Source of the DNA: Amorphochlora amoebiformis
Taxonomy: Eukaryota; Cercozoa; Chlorarachniophyceae
Reading direction: 5' to 3'
Assembly (NCBI GenBank): GCA_054601695.1
Contig: BAAHQB010000037.1
Location: 682,001-746,000, forward strand
Length of the DNA: 64,000 nt
The translations under genes and the position numbers were made by a program. Shown here one piece after another: positions 1-32,851 of this stretch; positions within the stretch are counted from its first letter, which is position 1, and every line of letters starts with the position of its first letter. Under the pieces are notes generated by a model. The model worked only from the letters and a program-made list of their open reading frames with translations. It searched no databases and had not been told where the DNA came from.

Positions 1-66
1 TAGATATATTTACATTTGATACACAAATATACATATATACGTAGATGATGATGTATACACATACAC

Positions 67-115
<49 letters not shown>

Positions 116-175
116 TAATTTGCAGCAATGTGTTTACAACATATGTACACACATGTATTTCATTTGTATACAGGA

Positions 176-686
176 AAGCCATGCGCGTCGCCGTTAGCAG
201 CTGCAAGCTCCGTAGGGGATGGCGCTGTATGGTATATATAAATAGACTTATTCATACTTCATGAATAACATGAAATCTTTGACTTGTAATGCATGTATGT
301 AAAATACTTGCAGATTTTCATGTACATTTAATGGTTGTCGTATGTGCATTGCATCATATATATAAATATTATATGTACATATATATATATATATATTAAG
401 TGTGTATGTATGTACATATATATATATATATACATATAGATCTATAAATATATATATATATATACACACATATATGAATGGATATTTAGGTATGCATTAA
501 CGTAGAATTCTCTAAATGTACAAGTAGAAATTTTTCTCGCATAGGGACTACCGAGTGCTGCACCGTGGACCAGCAAATAATCACCTGACAAGGTTCCGCT
601 AATCCAAATATTTAGAAATGGGAACTTAATTAGTTTCTTTAATTTATATATGTGTATATATATACATGTACATATATGTATGTATG

Positions 687-719
<33 letters not shown>

Positions 720-838
720 ATATATGTATATATACGTATATAAATGTGTATGTGTGTATATTTCTGTATATGTATAGAAAATACACAATAACGCAAATTT
801 ATAAGTGCATGTACACATATATTTATATATATGCAGAC

Positions 839-869
<31 letters not shown>

Positions 870-922
870 TATATGTATATGTATATGTACATAGAATGGA
901 CATACTACACGTACATATATTT

Positions 923-969
<47 letters not shown>

Positions 970-1380
970 GTTATATATACAACTAACCTTCCATTACTCT
1001 TCCAAATAGACCCCGAGCAATGATCCTAGCCGCATACACAAGGTTGATATCCCTATCATATCAAAAATGATTGAAATTTGAGGTGACTTGTCCCTTGATA
1101 TTTCTTGGTTTAGAACATTCTTTGTCAATGCCGATGCGTACGTCAACCGCGGAGTGTCTCTATTACAGACTTTACATCAGAGGAGGTGTGGGATGTAGTA
1201 TCTTTATTGAATACGTTTTTGTATGTATGTTTAGATGTGTTCGTGTGAATGTACTTATTAGTATTTGGTATATATATGTATATATATTTATATGTTATAG
1301 GATAATATATTTATACATCGATATTAATTATATATCTATTAAATAGATATATAAATATATTTGTATCTAAAATAATTATA

Positions 1381-1411
<31 letters not shown>

Positions 1412-1716
1412 GCATGTAGATAAATATATATGAAAACAAATTAATTTAGACACATAGATACATTTATATATATGTAAATGGAACGTGTAGACACAGATAT
1501 TTAAAAAGTGTATATCTTTTACGTATATGTATACTGAAAAATATGCACACATATGTATACAAACGCACGTTACTAAAGATTCGTATGGCTAACCTTGTCC
1601 TGATCTATGCTAGGTTTTGGGAAATGAGTTATTGGCACCCAGATCACAGTGGGGACTACTTCAAGAAGGATCATTCGAAGAAAAAAGACGTGCGTTCCAA
1701 CATTGAAAGCAATTGA
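176..1716 (+). CDS. Phytanoyl-CoA dioxygenase (PhyH) family protein, C-terminal part; 5' end outside window
   Basis: Four exons were joined in phase: 174-231 (first full codon at 176), 545-592, 1010-1042 and 1614-1716, ending at TGA 1714-1716. They give a 79-residue C-terminus. The stretch [20 protein letters not shown] followed by [14 protein letters not shown] matches the end of PhyH-family Fe(II)/2-oxoglutarate oxygenases: the HRG histidine is the distal metal ligand and the Arg of RPR is placed to bind 2-oxoglutarate. These enzymes hydroxylate lipid acyl chains or other small molecules; the substrate cannot be told here. The tail is charged ([10 protein letters not shown]) and ends in SNIESN, not a peroxisomal SKL signal. 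Introns of 313, 417 and 571 bases are filled with (TA)n. The catalytic HxD motif would lie upstream. The phase match over three introns and the HRG motif make the family call firm; the exact subfamily is open. Confidence 0.8.
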
Positions 1717-2033
1717 ACGAACATGCCAAGTTATACTAGTTATATAGATGTCTAGGATGTACCCGGTATGATAAAGATGATCTTCTAGATTTTCCCTATG
1801 AAGTCATCATCTAGATGATTATCCTTATAGGTTTTCTTTTATAAATATCAGATTCTAGACGTATTTTTACTAGTTTTAGCATCCAGCTAGTCTAATATCT
1901 ACTAGATTTAGATATTAAGACTGAAGTCATCTAGGTCATGTTGATGATTGCATGCCGGTCACTACTTATGTAGTTTTTTAGTTAATGACTAGAATGAATT
2001 GATCGTGAACTAGCTGCAGTGCAAATCTACAGC
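1717..2033. other. CTAG-rich convergent intergenic island 1
   Basis: This 317-base gap lies between the stop codons of the PhyH gene (+) and the PPR gene (-). It has almost no (TA)n and about ten CTAG tetramers, mostly as TCTAGA, ACTAG or TCTAGG. The 16-base word AGATGTCTAGGATGTA (1746-1761) recurs exactly at 30232-30247 in the next convergent gap. It may hold the 3' ends and poly(A) signals of both genes, but no clear AATAAA pair or hairpin terminator was identified. Confidence 0.6.
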
Positions 2034-10697
<8,664 letters not shown>

Positions 10698-10757
10698 TAT
10701 TCCGAGAAATTATTTCCAACCTCAATCTTTTCGCACATGTCATGGAGCGCGCGAGGG
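10698..10757. promoter_or_regulatory. Shared promoter interval, PPR (-) / MMS22L-like (+)
   Basis: Only 60 bases separate the predicted PPR start (10697) and the MMS22L-like start (10758). An upstream in-frame ATG at 10608 for the + gene would overlap the PPR coding sequence, which favours 10758. No TATA box or recognisable factor site is visible. Transcription start sites must lie inside this interval or inside the opposite gene. Confidence 0.45.
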
Positions 10758-11938
10758 ATGGAGGAGCTGGAGCTCGACGACCTGGATGAGGACACGTATA
10801 CTCCCCCCAGCTCTCCTGATTACTCACAATGTAGAGGGCGCATGCCTAGAATGAAGAGGAAAGCGGTGTCGGAGGCAGAGGGAAGCAATCCAACGGCTCG
10901 GATGCGGCCGGAGGTCAATGGCCACGAGCCGAAGAGGCGGGAATCGCCCTGGGATCCTGTAAGCAGGGGCGTTATTAAAGGCATAGTAAGTAAGTAACTA
11001 CATTGACACGTAGGGATGATAGGGGATAATTTCTTCGTTATACGTGTATTTAGACAACAATGCTCCACGCTCATGCATGTGTGCTTGATTTTCCATCCTT
11101 ACCCTTGAAATTTTGAGCAAACCTCCCTGTAGTCTCATTGACTTTTTTGACTCGTAGGTGCCTTCGAGCAATGCAAGTGGAAATACCAGCCTGTTAAGGA
11201 CAGGAAATTCAAGACATTTCTCCCCCGATCGGTGAAAGGTGGGATATTGATGTAAACAAGAGAGGCAGGAGGGGTAGAATACCGCGACTGACTGGAGGAA
11301 TGAATAAAGGCGGTTAGATAATTGTGGCAGAAGTACTTGGAGATTTATTATCCTCTTCACAGGGTTGCCGATGATGGGTGACGAGGTCAAGATATTGTCA
11401 CTTCGAGTGAGCTATTCATGGAACTGTCAGGTATCTCTTAGATATGTAATGTTCAGAGATGGTAAACCACTATTGAACGATTTTTAGGCATTACCACCAC
11501 CATCACGGCTGCGCGTTTCAAGTCTGGCAACAATACTCCCGAAGTTAAAATGGCACGTTGCACCAAGCAATGTCGGACGTTCGGAAAACTTCTTGCGTCA
11601 TTTGGCTGAAGTTCACGCACTTGTCCTAGGACCCGGCACACAAAACAGTGGCCAAGATCCGTCATTTTCTTCCTTAGAGTGGAGAGATCAAGAGGCAATC
11701 GCTTTGCTGCGAAAGGAGATAACAAACCTGGTACTTCATAAGCTTACGCCACACGCGCCGTAACTCCTGGCTACATTACAATCCTGGCCTACCATTCCCC
11801 TCCTAACTCTATATACGAATTCCAACCCTCCCTACGGGTCACCACCAGCCCAACCCTTCTCAACGCTAACGCTAACCCTAATCGTAGATTATTATTTTGG
11901 ATGTATGATTTGTTCACTTGATAGATAGTATACATACG

Positions 11939-11998
<60 letters not shown>

Positions 11999-12070
11999 TA
12001 CATATGAATTATATATACATATATATATATATATATGTATACATATAATATATATATACATATATGTATG

Positions 12071-12119
<49 letters not shown>

Positions 12120-12144
12120 AATACACATAGAAATATATATGTGA

Positions 12145-12176
<32 letters not shown>

Positions 12177-12233
12177 ATATAAAATATATACATATATACA
12201 TATATATACTTGTATATATACATGCATATATAT

Positions 12234-12276
<43 letters not shown>

Positions 12277-12385
12277 AAATAAATATATATGCATGATAAG
12301 TATCCAAATATATATGTTATTTTTGTAAACCCACATATGTACGTTGTTCGTATATACATATATATATATATGTATATATATATAT

Positions 12386-12428
<43 letters not shown>

Positions 12429-12532
12429 CTTGTATATTATATGTATATATACTTACATATATACATACACATGTATATGTATGTATATGTATATACATAT
12501 ATACATACACATATATATGTATGTATATATAT

Positions 12533-12570
<38 letters not shown>

Positions 12571-13601
12571 AATTAACCAATAAAATATATGTACAGTCTC
12601 GGCTGCTGCTGTCAGCGGAGCTGGACTTGAGTCATGAAGCACAGGTCATAGGGAAGACTCCGCTTCTATCCACACGGATTTTCAAGGTACATTAGCACAC
12701 AACGCGTCATCCTGCGGGATGTTTGAAAACCCGACTGATTTTTTTTATTTCATAGCTTCTCGCGCTTCACCAAGTTATGTTGGACCTTCATCTGCACATC
12801 TTCAAATCATCCCCGGTCTCCCACAAACCAGACCGCTTTAGTGAAGACACAGAATTCGCTGCTCGTGAGCGTGAGCTCATCGAGAGGAAACGTCGAGCTG
12901 TCGCCGCCGAGGATTTCAAGACAGCACAGGAATGCAAGGAGCTTCTCACTGCCCTTGTTTCGGAGCACAAGTACAAGAAGCTTTCTGCAATTAGCCGTTC
13001 CACAGCTACGCGACCGGCTGCTGAGGAAGCGAGTGAGTACTGCACGGAGTTGATGCGGGTGCTGTTTGGGCTGTGCAAACGGTACCCAAGGCTCATCGAT
13101 TTCGAAGGAACATCCTTCTCTCCCAAGAACCCGCAAAGCTTCGATGTCTACGTTCCTTGCGTACTCAGCTACTCTCCAGTTGTTTCCCTTTGGCAACAGA
13201 TCGTTAGGGTTGCCCAGGGCATAGGGATTGGGGGATTTTGGACGAGATTCGAAACTGCTACGGACGAATATCTCGAGGGACTGCCTACAGTCTATGCCGT
13301 CCCCCGGGCAACACAACAAAAGGCGATGTCAATTGCACTGGAAATCAAACGGAAGTATCTGGGAGCAAAACCCCTGCCAGCATCTACAGAACGACAGTAC
13401 GAAAGGCTCGAGAGGATTGAGACGGTGTGGGATACGCTGCTTACGGTAGTTGTGCCTGTGCTCCTTCAAAGCGAAGATCCACGGGGAATAGGTATAGTAT
13501 CTATCTTTGATTTCGTATGTACACATATACATAGACATATAGAAGGTATATAAATATATACAATATATATATATATATATATATATGCATGTGTATATGT
13601 G

Positions 13602-13639
<38 letters not shown>

Positions 13640-14149
13640 ATATATCTATATATATGTATGTATAAATATATATATATATATATGTATGTATATTATATAT
13701 ATATATATATATGTATATCTGTATATATATATGTCTATATATGTGTGTATATGTAAATATGTGTAAACATGCATGTTCGCATATAATGTATGCATGTGTG
13801 TGTGTATATATGTGTGTATGTATGTATGTATGTATATATTATAATTTGTGTAAGTATGTAATATGTATATGTGTGTATATATGTATGTGTGTATTTGTAT
13901 AAATATACGTCCTTACACATGTAATAAATGTATGTGTGCATACATCTACATGTGTATACATACATATATAACATAGATAAAATATAATGTATATACTATA
14001 TATACATATGTATATATGTGTGTTCATATGTGTACATATGTATTCATATATATGTATATATATACGTTATATAAGTATATTTACATATATTTATGTATAT
14101 TTTATACTTACATACATATTGTATTATATATACATGTATATATTATTAT

Positions 14150-14180
<31 letters not shown>

Positions 14181-14331
14181 GTATATATGTGTGTATGTAT
14201 ACATATACATGAATATGTATGCCAATAGATACATGTATGTATTTGTATGTATACCATATACACATATGTATATATATATATATAGATATGCATATGTGTT
14301 TGCATATTATGTATATATATATGTGTATATG

Positions 14332-14380
<49 letters not shown>

Positions 14381-14401
14381 TAATAATACATATTAATATA
14401 A

Positions 14402-14441
<40 letters not shown>

Positions 14442-14699
14442 CATGTATATATTTTTATATATATATATATATATATATGTATATAGATATATAATATTTT
14501 TATACTTATCGCATATGAACAAATGTATACAGACATAAATATATATTATATGTGTTATGTGTATTATATATGTGTATATATGTGTGTATATATATATATT
14601 TATACATATGTATGTGTATATATATATGTATATGTGTATGTGTATATAGAAATGTATTATAGGACAAAATATACTTCTAATATACATAGAGATAAATAC

Positions 14700-14738
<39 letters not shown>

Positions 14739-14935
14739 TATGTGTATTTATATGTGTGTGTGTGTAGACGTATGTATATAACATACGTATACATACATGT
14801 ACAGTGTATGATATTTTATCTAAAGTATATATTTACACTCTTACACGCAATATTTATTCTGTACATACATACCATATGTGTATATGTATGTATGTACGTA
14901 TATTTGATACATAACTTTTACAGATGAATACATCT

Positions 14936-14990
<55 letters not shown>

Positions 14991-15218
14991 GCATATAATA
15001 TGTGTTATGTGCATATTTATATCAAATGTGTATGTATAGGTACATCTGCGTATTACAATACGTATAAAAAATAAATCTTCAAAAATGCATGTGTGTGTAT
15101 GTATGTATTGGTAAATAGTATGAGAGGACGAAACTTGATGAGTGGATATCGATAGAGTACAGAAACACGTACATATATATATACACACACATATATATAT
15201 TTATATATATATACACAC

Positions 15219-15279
<61 letters not shown>

Positions 15280-16418
15280 TAGGAACGGTTAATTGGAAGT
15301 TCGTCTCAGAGCTTGTATCGAAAAGCATCCAGGATGCAAATTTTCAGCGACGCTATCCGCAGTACTCCTATCTCCTCATCTCTCGTGTATGGTCGTTGGC
15401 CCAAGCAGATCCATCTGGCGACTTCCTGAAGGCGGTATCCATTCTATGGACAACGCAGATATCTTGGCCACGCGTGAGCCAAGATCGCATCTTCCAAGTG
15501 CCGCTGGTACAAGATATAAATGATAACCAGTCGATCAACAACCAATTTCGTCCTCTGGCTGCCACGGATCCCCTACCGTCATTCCTCAAGCTGCTGGTGT
15601 GCTACTTTCGCAGATTTTCAAGCGATAATAGGGAAAGCGTTGCCGCTCTCAAACGTGCTGCGTCTAATTTTTTGCGTCCGAGCTGCGGCAATCTCGAGGG
15701 ACTTCGAAATCACATCTCAACCATTGTCAACCTGTCAATGTTCTTTCCAGACACGGAATCGGCTATGTTTCTTCAGATTCTTAAACATGCATCCTTCGAG
15801 GGTAAAAAGGGCTCGCCTGAAACGCTCAGGCTGGTTGTCGACGGGTTTCGCGGCTTGGCAAGGATACGACAGTCGAGGGGGATGTCGATCTCGCCACAAG
15901 CCGAAGCTTTATGGAGATTGATAGCGAATGTTCAAAATCGGTACTCCCAAGCCATACGCGCCGCTGAGGCAAATCTCACAGCTACTAAGGCACTGAGCGC
16001 GGGAGTGGTCTCAGGGAGCAAGGCTCAGGATCTCTACAAGGTGAATCATTTTAAATCACTTTTGAAGTTACTAACTTAACTATTCGCAAAGGTCCTCTCA
16101 TCCGGAATTCGCGCCTTTGCCTCCCTCCTGACATCGGCCCAACCTCTTTGCCCCTCCAACGACTACGCAGCTGTTCAGGGTATCTCGATTTTCCTTGATC
16201 CCCGCCGATTATTCGTTAATTCCATGCGCTGTGAGGCCTTGAGGCTACTCTCAAAACTATTGTCCCCGCCGCTTCTGACAAGAGAGAACGAAGGAAAAAA
16301 AAATGTAATCAACTTCGACAACCAGCCTGCGGAGATGAGCTTGTTTGATGAGGTACGTATACATGCATTTGTGAGGCCTTTTTATTCATTTACATCATAC
16401 AAACACACATACACCCTT

Positions 16419-16460
<42 letters not shown>

Positions 16461-16670
16461 TACATATATACACGTATGCATATACGTATTTCTATCCGCA
16501 TATGTATGTATATATATACATATATACATGTACATATATATATATATATATATATTATATATAATGTGTGTGTATATATATATGTATGTAAATATATGTT
16601 AGTATAGATAATATAATTTATATGTGTATATACACTTATGTGTTTACACGCATATTTTTTACACATATAA

Positions 16671-16714
<44 letters not shown>

Positions 16715-16886
16715 GTATATATATATATATGTATATATACGTACATATATACATATATATATATATATATATACATATATGTACATATACATAAATAATG
16801 TACATTTACATAAAATATAGACTTAAATAGATCGTTTACACCGCGTTCATAAAAATATGTATAAGAATAAGTCTAAATTGTACATA

Positions 16887-16932
<46 letters not shown>

Positions 16933-17379
16933 TATATGTATGTAAAAATATATATATACATTTACACACATTTGCCAATTACAATACTTCATTTAGCTAT
17001 TCGGAGAGAGCGGCAAAGACGGCCGCGACGAGAGCCCTCGCTATCGCTACCTCCAACTTCTCTCCGAATTTATGACCCGTCGATTCGACATTATCCCAAA
17101 CAGTCCGAATCACAGCCTCTTGAAGGCTCTAGAGAGCGTCGTGGCCACCCACTACTCAATCGTGTCGAAGGAAACCTCTAGGAAGGGCTTGGCTTCGGGA
17201 TCCACACCGGTGCCCAAGTGGTCGGTGGGCACGCGTTTTGGCGGAAGGTTTGCCATACATTTTTAATGTATCATCCGTATATGTTCTATATGCCCACTGT
17301 ACATATACATATAGTTATATATATATATATATATACATATATATACACACACATATATATATATATTATATACACACAC

Positions 17380-17422
<43 letters not shown>

Positions 17423-17526
17423 CGAATTTATTGCATACAAATACAGACACATGTGTGTATATCGAGACACATTTGTGTAGATTATATATCTATGTCTATA
17501 TCGATGTATACATATATATGTATATA

Positions 17527-17568
<42 letters not shown>

Positions 17569-17729
17569 TTATGTATATGAAATGAGTATTTTTAGTTATA
17601 TTTTATATTCCTACACATACTATGCATATATGTAATATAAACTTCATATAATATAGATGTATATATGTATATACATGTATATGTATGTAATTCATAATAT
17701 ATATATAATATATATATATACACACACAG

Positions 17730-17771
<42 letters not shown>

Positions 17772-17904
17772 ATGTATACATGTAAATATATGTAATATTA
17801 CACTCATATATATATATATATACTATATATTATATATTATATATTATATATGTATATAGTGCAGATGTATATAGTATTATATACGGACACACAAACATAC
17901 ACGC

Positions 17905-17937
<33 letters not shown>

Positions 17938-18127
17938 ATAATATTTTATATATATGTATATATATATATATATATATACGTATGTGTGTGTGTGTGTGTA
18001 TTTAAGTCATAAACCTTATACATATATATATATATATATATATGTATAATATTGTATACATATAAATACGCATACATAATATGTAAAGATATATATAAAT
18101 ATATATATATATATATATGTATAATAT

Positions 18128-18164
<37 letters not shown>

Positions 18165-18248
18165 CAATGTACATTTATATATATATATATATATATATTA
18201 TAGAAACATATATATATATATAATATGTAATATATAGTACATATGTAC

Positions 18249-18297
<49 letters not shown>

Positions 18298-18347
18298 TAC
18301 GATACAATATATATATATATATATATACATGTATAATGTACATATCT

Positions 18348-18384
<37 letters not shown>

Positions 18385-18763
18385 TATATATATAATATAT
18401 ATAGATTTATTCATATATGTGTTCGTAATTAAAAAAAACAATCAGTGCCTCGGACAACGCGGCAATCTTCAAGCATTCAAAGTCAGAATCAAGAGTTCGA
18501 ACAACCCATGCCCATGCCAACGCACCCATCCATACCGAAACAGTTTCCATGCGCTACAAGTACCGAATTTCCCCCGAGTAAGTTCTTCACGTCTTGAATT
18601 CACTGGATATTATGAAGATATTTGCTACACCGTTAGACTATCAGCGCGCTGCCTACGGTTGCTTGCCCACCTGGCCGTGATCACGGTGGGGACGAAATCG
18701 CTACCGTGGGAGCGCTTCTTGGACTTGTTTCGAACGAGGTATCTGAAGATTCCCTCTCCTTGA
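10758..18763 (+). CDS. MMS22L-like homologous-recombination protein
   Basis: Eleven exons close one frame of 992 residues: 10758-10989, 11158-11238, 11363-11430, 11488-11730, 12597-12686, 12756-13491, 15283-16040, 16092-16352, 16997-17247, 18446-18577 and 18637-18763 (TGA). The N-terminus is acidic and disordered ([17 protein letters not shown]) with basic clusters (PRMKRK, PKRRE). The rest is helical. [13 protein letters not shown] followed some 35 residues later by AVSILW resembles the NWNFVEELLKKSI and IVTILW blocks I recall from human MMS22L, and LSTRIFKLLALHQ with LDLHLHIF resembles its earlier helical block. MMS22L acts with TONSL to load RAD51 at broken or stalled replication forks in the nucleus. 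Human MMS22L is about 1,240 residues, so this one is shorter. The gene model is strong; the family name rests on short remembered blocks. Confidence 0.6.
11860..11888. repeat. Short CCCTAA-like run in MMS22L-like intron 4
   Basis: The + strand reads CGCTAACGCTAACCCTAATCG, telomere-like units in the sense orientation of the gene, followed by a (CA)n/(TA)n block from about 11938. Confidence 0.5.
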
Positions 18764-18967
18764 GTGTCGGTTTATTTGTTGGTTTATTCGTTTGTTAGGG
18801 AGGCAGTGGGTTTCAAGGCGGTGCTCACGTGTCGGTTTATTGCACTGTGCTTGAGTTATAGTCAAGTCAGGAATTCGACGGAGAGGTTGAATACTTTAAA
18901 ACTTATAAAAATACATAAGTGCATTTAAACTATATTTAACGTACATACACACACACACACACACACG

Positions 18968-19014
<47 letters not shown>

Positions 19015-19088
19015 AGAAAGATATATGATTCTGAGAAAATACATAGTTTGTATATACATAACTTTAGTGACATGCAACATCTAATCAC

Positions 19089-19138
<50 letters not shown>

Positions 19139-19299
19139 ACATTATATACATACATATAGATATATCTTGATAAACAAATGCAATATTATACGATACATAG
19201 TGCCATTTTTTACGAATGTGTATATTTTTATGTATAATTTATGTATATATATATATTTAAAGAGGGAGGGACAGAGAGAAATAGATTATAATATATATG

Positions 19300-19340
<41 letters not shown>

Positions 19341-19625
19341 TAGAGAGAGAGAGAGAGAGAGAGAAAACATATATATATATATATATGTGCATATTTCTGA
19401 TGCACGTATCTAAATGATACATACATACATACATGTGTATATATATGCCTGTATGCGTATGTATATATACAGAACATGTTGCAATGATGGAGAACACACA
19501 TGATTTGTCATTATTGAATATTTTCTAACGTTAGCCGTTCTGTGGAGTTGCTTGTCGACAGCTATGGTGGCGTATATATATATGTATGTATATATACACA
19601 CACATATCTCTATATATGTAACATG

Positions 19626-19661
<36 letters not shown>

Positions 19662-19685
19662 ATATATAAATATTTTATGTATACG

Positions 19686-19740
<55 letters not shown>

Positions 19741-19866
19741 TTATTATATATTGATATATGGATCAATATGTGTATATATATATATATATTTATATGCATA
19801 TATTCATATATGTATACGACATACTAAAACACATATATACGTATATGTATATGTATATATACATAC

Positions 19867-19913
<47 letters not shown>

Positions 19914-20057
19914 AAATTATTAATTTAATATAATAAAATACATATATATATACACACATAAATATATTATATATATATATATATATAGGTATGTATGTAT
20001 ATCTATTATTATATAAATACATACATATCTTAATTTATAGAACATACGTATATATGT

Positions 20058-20121
<64 letters not shown>

Positions 20122-20188
20122 CGTATATACATATTTATATACATATACATATATATATATATATTTTTATACGTTACACATATTAAAA

Positions 20189-20224
<36 letters not shown>

Positions 20225-20303
20225 CAAATGTATATATACATATGTCCATTGTAGCAGTACATGTATATCCATATGTCTAAAAATATATGTATACATGTAC
20301 ATT

Positions 20304-20336
<33 letters not shown>

Positions 20337-20679
20337 GTATATAAATATATTATATTTCAAGATATCATAGTCTTACCAAAAACCATACAGCTGATGACTT
20401 GCTACGTCTCTGGGTGAATATCCATGCCCTCCCATCGGAGGTACTCAACATGAAAACCCCACCAAAAAAATAATCTATGCATTAGGTTGAAAAAACATCA
20501 TAGTGCGCACAAATTAAAAAACCAAACAGGAGAGGTGAAAAAGGGAGTAAGAAATTGGAAAAAAAAAGCAAAAAAACTACCAGAGGATGACGTATTTTCC
20601 TGCTCGAGCTTCGGCCAGCAGGCGGACAACCGAAGAAGAAGAGCAATAACGAGATACTTGTGTTGATATTTAGGAGAAG
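18764..20679. other. Tandem intergenic region, MMS22L-like to unknown gene
   Basis: The first 130 bases are mixed sequence, probably 3' UTR. From 18945 to 20345 there is (CA)n, (TA)n and a short (GA)n at 19334-19365. A small non-repetitive island at 19494-19575 could hold a short exon or non-coding RNA but gives no convincing frame. From 20350 to 20679 the sequence is mixed with purine-rich runs and is probably the promoter and 5' UTR of the next gene. Unlike the convergent gaps, it has no CTAG-rich island. Confidence 0.5.
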
Positions 20680-30124
<9,445 letters not shown>

Positions 30125-30650
30125 CTAGATAATTTACTTAAGTACGTACAGACTAGATAGACAGCTACACATATACATGTGCGTGGTCCAGATAATATCA
30201 TGACAATAGCTAGCACTAACTCATGACTGGCAGATGTCTAGGATGTATCTAGAGTATACGATAATCTGTTAGATTATCGACTAATATCTAGAATATCATA
30301 CGATAAAATACGACTAGATTGACTAGAATGACTATCACTAGTATTGTATGATAGTACTAGTAGTAGTATCAATCTGCTCTAGTTAGATCTAGAGTATAAC
30401 ATCTATAGTAACATCTATAGTACATATACTCCAGATCTAGAGGTAAGTACTCTCTCTACATCATGTTTATAGCTATAAAATCGTGCTTATTCTACTTCTA
30501 GTATTATGAACGACTTGTCCATACTTAGCTGCACTACCAAGTAGATAGAGATACCACATTACTAGATTACTCTAGCGACTGTAGTACTACTAGTACTACA
30601 TTGAATAGATTGAGCCTACGGTATGACTAGTGCCAGGCCATACATATGCA
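30125..30650. other. CTAG-rich convergent intergenic island 2
   Basis: This lies between the stop codons of the unknown gene (+) and CDC45 (-); the rest of the gap to 30871 is (TA)n. CTAG occurs very densely (TCTAGA, ACTAGT, GCTAGC). The exact words AGATGTCTAGGATGTA (30232) and TACTTAAGTACGTAC (30135) reappear in other convergent gaps at 1746 and 55176. Confidence 0.65.
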
Positions 30651-30740
30651 CACACACACATATATATATAATATATAATATATATATATATATACTAGTA
30701 TCATATTATATATCTAGATATATCTAGATATATATGCTAG

Positions 30741-30780
<40 letters not shown>

Positions 30781-30804
30781 GCATGTATTCTAGGTATTTA
30801 AATG

Positions 30805-30849
<45 letters not shown>

Positions 30850-30871
30850 GTTTTTTCAAATTTAATCAGAT

Positions 30872-31810
30872 CTAGATGTCTAAATGCAAGTATGACAAAA
30901 CTTCTAAGAAATGGTTCAGATTGTCGGAGTCAACCTCGATGAGAGCCCTCTCGAATCCGTCGTGCTTGGCGCGAGCCTTAGCACTTCTAGCTGCCTCGCT
31001 GAAGGAGGTTCCGAAATCGCTGAGATACAAAATTATTAGTTAAATCAGTATCATGACACAAAAATCCCCTCACACATACGCACACCTTACATGAAACTTA
31101 AATGAAGACATACTAAATCCATTTATGTATGTAAATACACACACGAATATACACATACACACACACACATATATATATATATATATTATATATATATATA
31201 TATATATATTTATATGCATATATACATACATACATATACATATATATATATATATATATAATCATTCAGGTACGTGTATATTTAAGTGTTACTTCTTTTG
31301 CACTCGGTTTGTGTGTTTTTCTCGGCCATAGACTCCGCACACTAGGAAGGTATCTCTGGACTTCACCTCCGCGCAGATAACGTAAGGTTTATCTCTCCTC
31401 TTGTTGTTCTGGAAAAAAAGTAATCCTCAGTTCAGTTGGAAATTAGCAAAGGAAACTACGCCAAGAAATAAATATGTATGTTACCTGTAGGGCCGTTGAT
31501 ACGAATAGGGCCAGCTTGGATAGGGTGAGTTGGTTGGTGAAGTAGAAATCGTTTGGGGATGCCGACATCTTGGTCCAACGGAACGGTCCGCTCTGTATTT
31601 CTCCCTTCTCGATGAGCGCGCAACCCCTCTCGACAACATTCTGCTGGATATCGATGCAGATCTTGATGCCTTTCATTAGCATCTCGGTGCGATTCCTGAG
31701 GAAGAACCGGTATTGAGATGAAAGTATGTTAAACATCAGAGTCGAAATTGGGCTATTGTGACAGTCTTCTCAGGCGTGGTAAACAAACACAGGGTATATG
31801 TTGTTTATAC

Positions 31811-31858
<48 letters not shown>

Positions 31859-31906
31859 GGAGATAAACCGGCAAATATATGTATATAATATATATATATA
31901 TAAATA

Positions 31907-31962
<56 letters not shown>

Positions 31963-32795
31963 ATGTATATTTAAGTGGTTTTATTCGCGATTGTTATATT
32001 TATACGTGTTTTCTAACCTAGACAACGCTTCGTAAGCCTCCCAGAAGTTTTCTTCCCTCATCTGCTTTGTGTCATCTTCCTTGTCATCATCGTGTGACTT
32101 CTGTGGATTCTCCAGGAGAGCTGAGATAGAGTACACCACATCCGATGCCGACAGCTGGAGCCTCTGATGCTCGTATTGCTGGAATAACCCAATGTCAAAT
32201 ACAACTCCGAAATGTACAGAGGAAGTTACCCTGAAGAATGAGCCGAAGGTGATATTATCCAGCTGGAAGCGGGGCGCATGTACCTCGATCTGATCCCTAA
32301 GCCTCTTCTTGAAGTTGGAGGTCATGAACTGGTAGCTCTGCTTCGACTCAGAGAGTGGAATCCCGAGCTTAGCTAGGAAGCGCTCCAAATCGCACATCCC
32401 TCTCTTCTTCCATATACCGAGGCGGGTTGCAACGTACCTTGAGTGGCGCAGACTGTCGTAGAGAGTCCAGTGCCTCATCAGAACCAAGTTGTAGCTGGAG
32501 GTTAATATCCGAGTTAGCGTTATGAGAACATGTGTAAATGTCCAATTAGTGCTTTCGACCCTTGAGATACTGGCCTTGTTGATGTGTAAACGTAAACAAG
32601 AGTGTTTACAATGGCAAGCATCCTGTTGTGTAAATACTTACAACAGGGTTTACGACATGTGATAGTTTACATCTGGCGCGTAATTCTATCTAGCGTGTAC
32701 ATACAACGAGGTTGGCGACATGTGAGAGTATGCATCTGGCGGGTAATTCTATCTAGCGTATACATACGAACATATTTATATATATATATATATAT

Positions 32796-32851
<56 letters not shown>

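Noticed and set aside
18945-19152. tRNA, rRNA or snRNA genes
   Set aside because: I looked for cloverleaf arms with GGTTCRA-like loops and for conserved rRNA or snRNA blocks in the non-repetitive islands and saw none. A covariance-model scan would be needed to exclude small RNAs.
32641-32768. CRISPR-like repeat array
   Set aside because: There are only two adjacent 63-base copies without spacers, inside a CDC45 intron of a eukaryotic genome.
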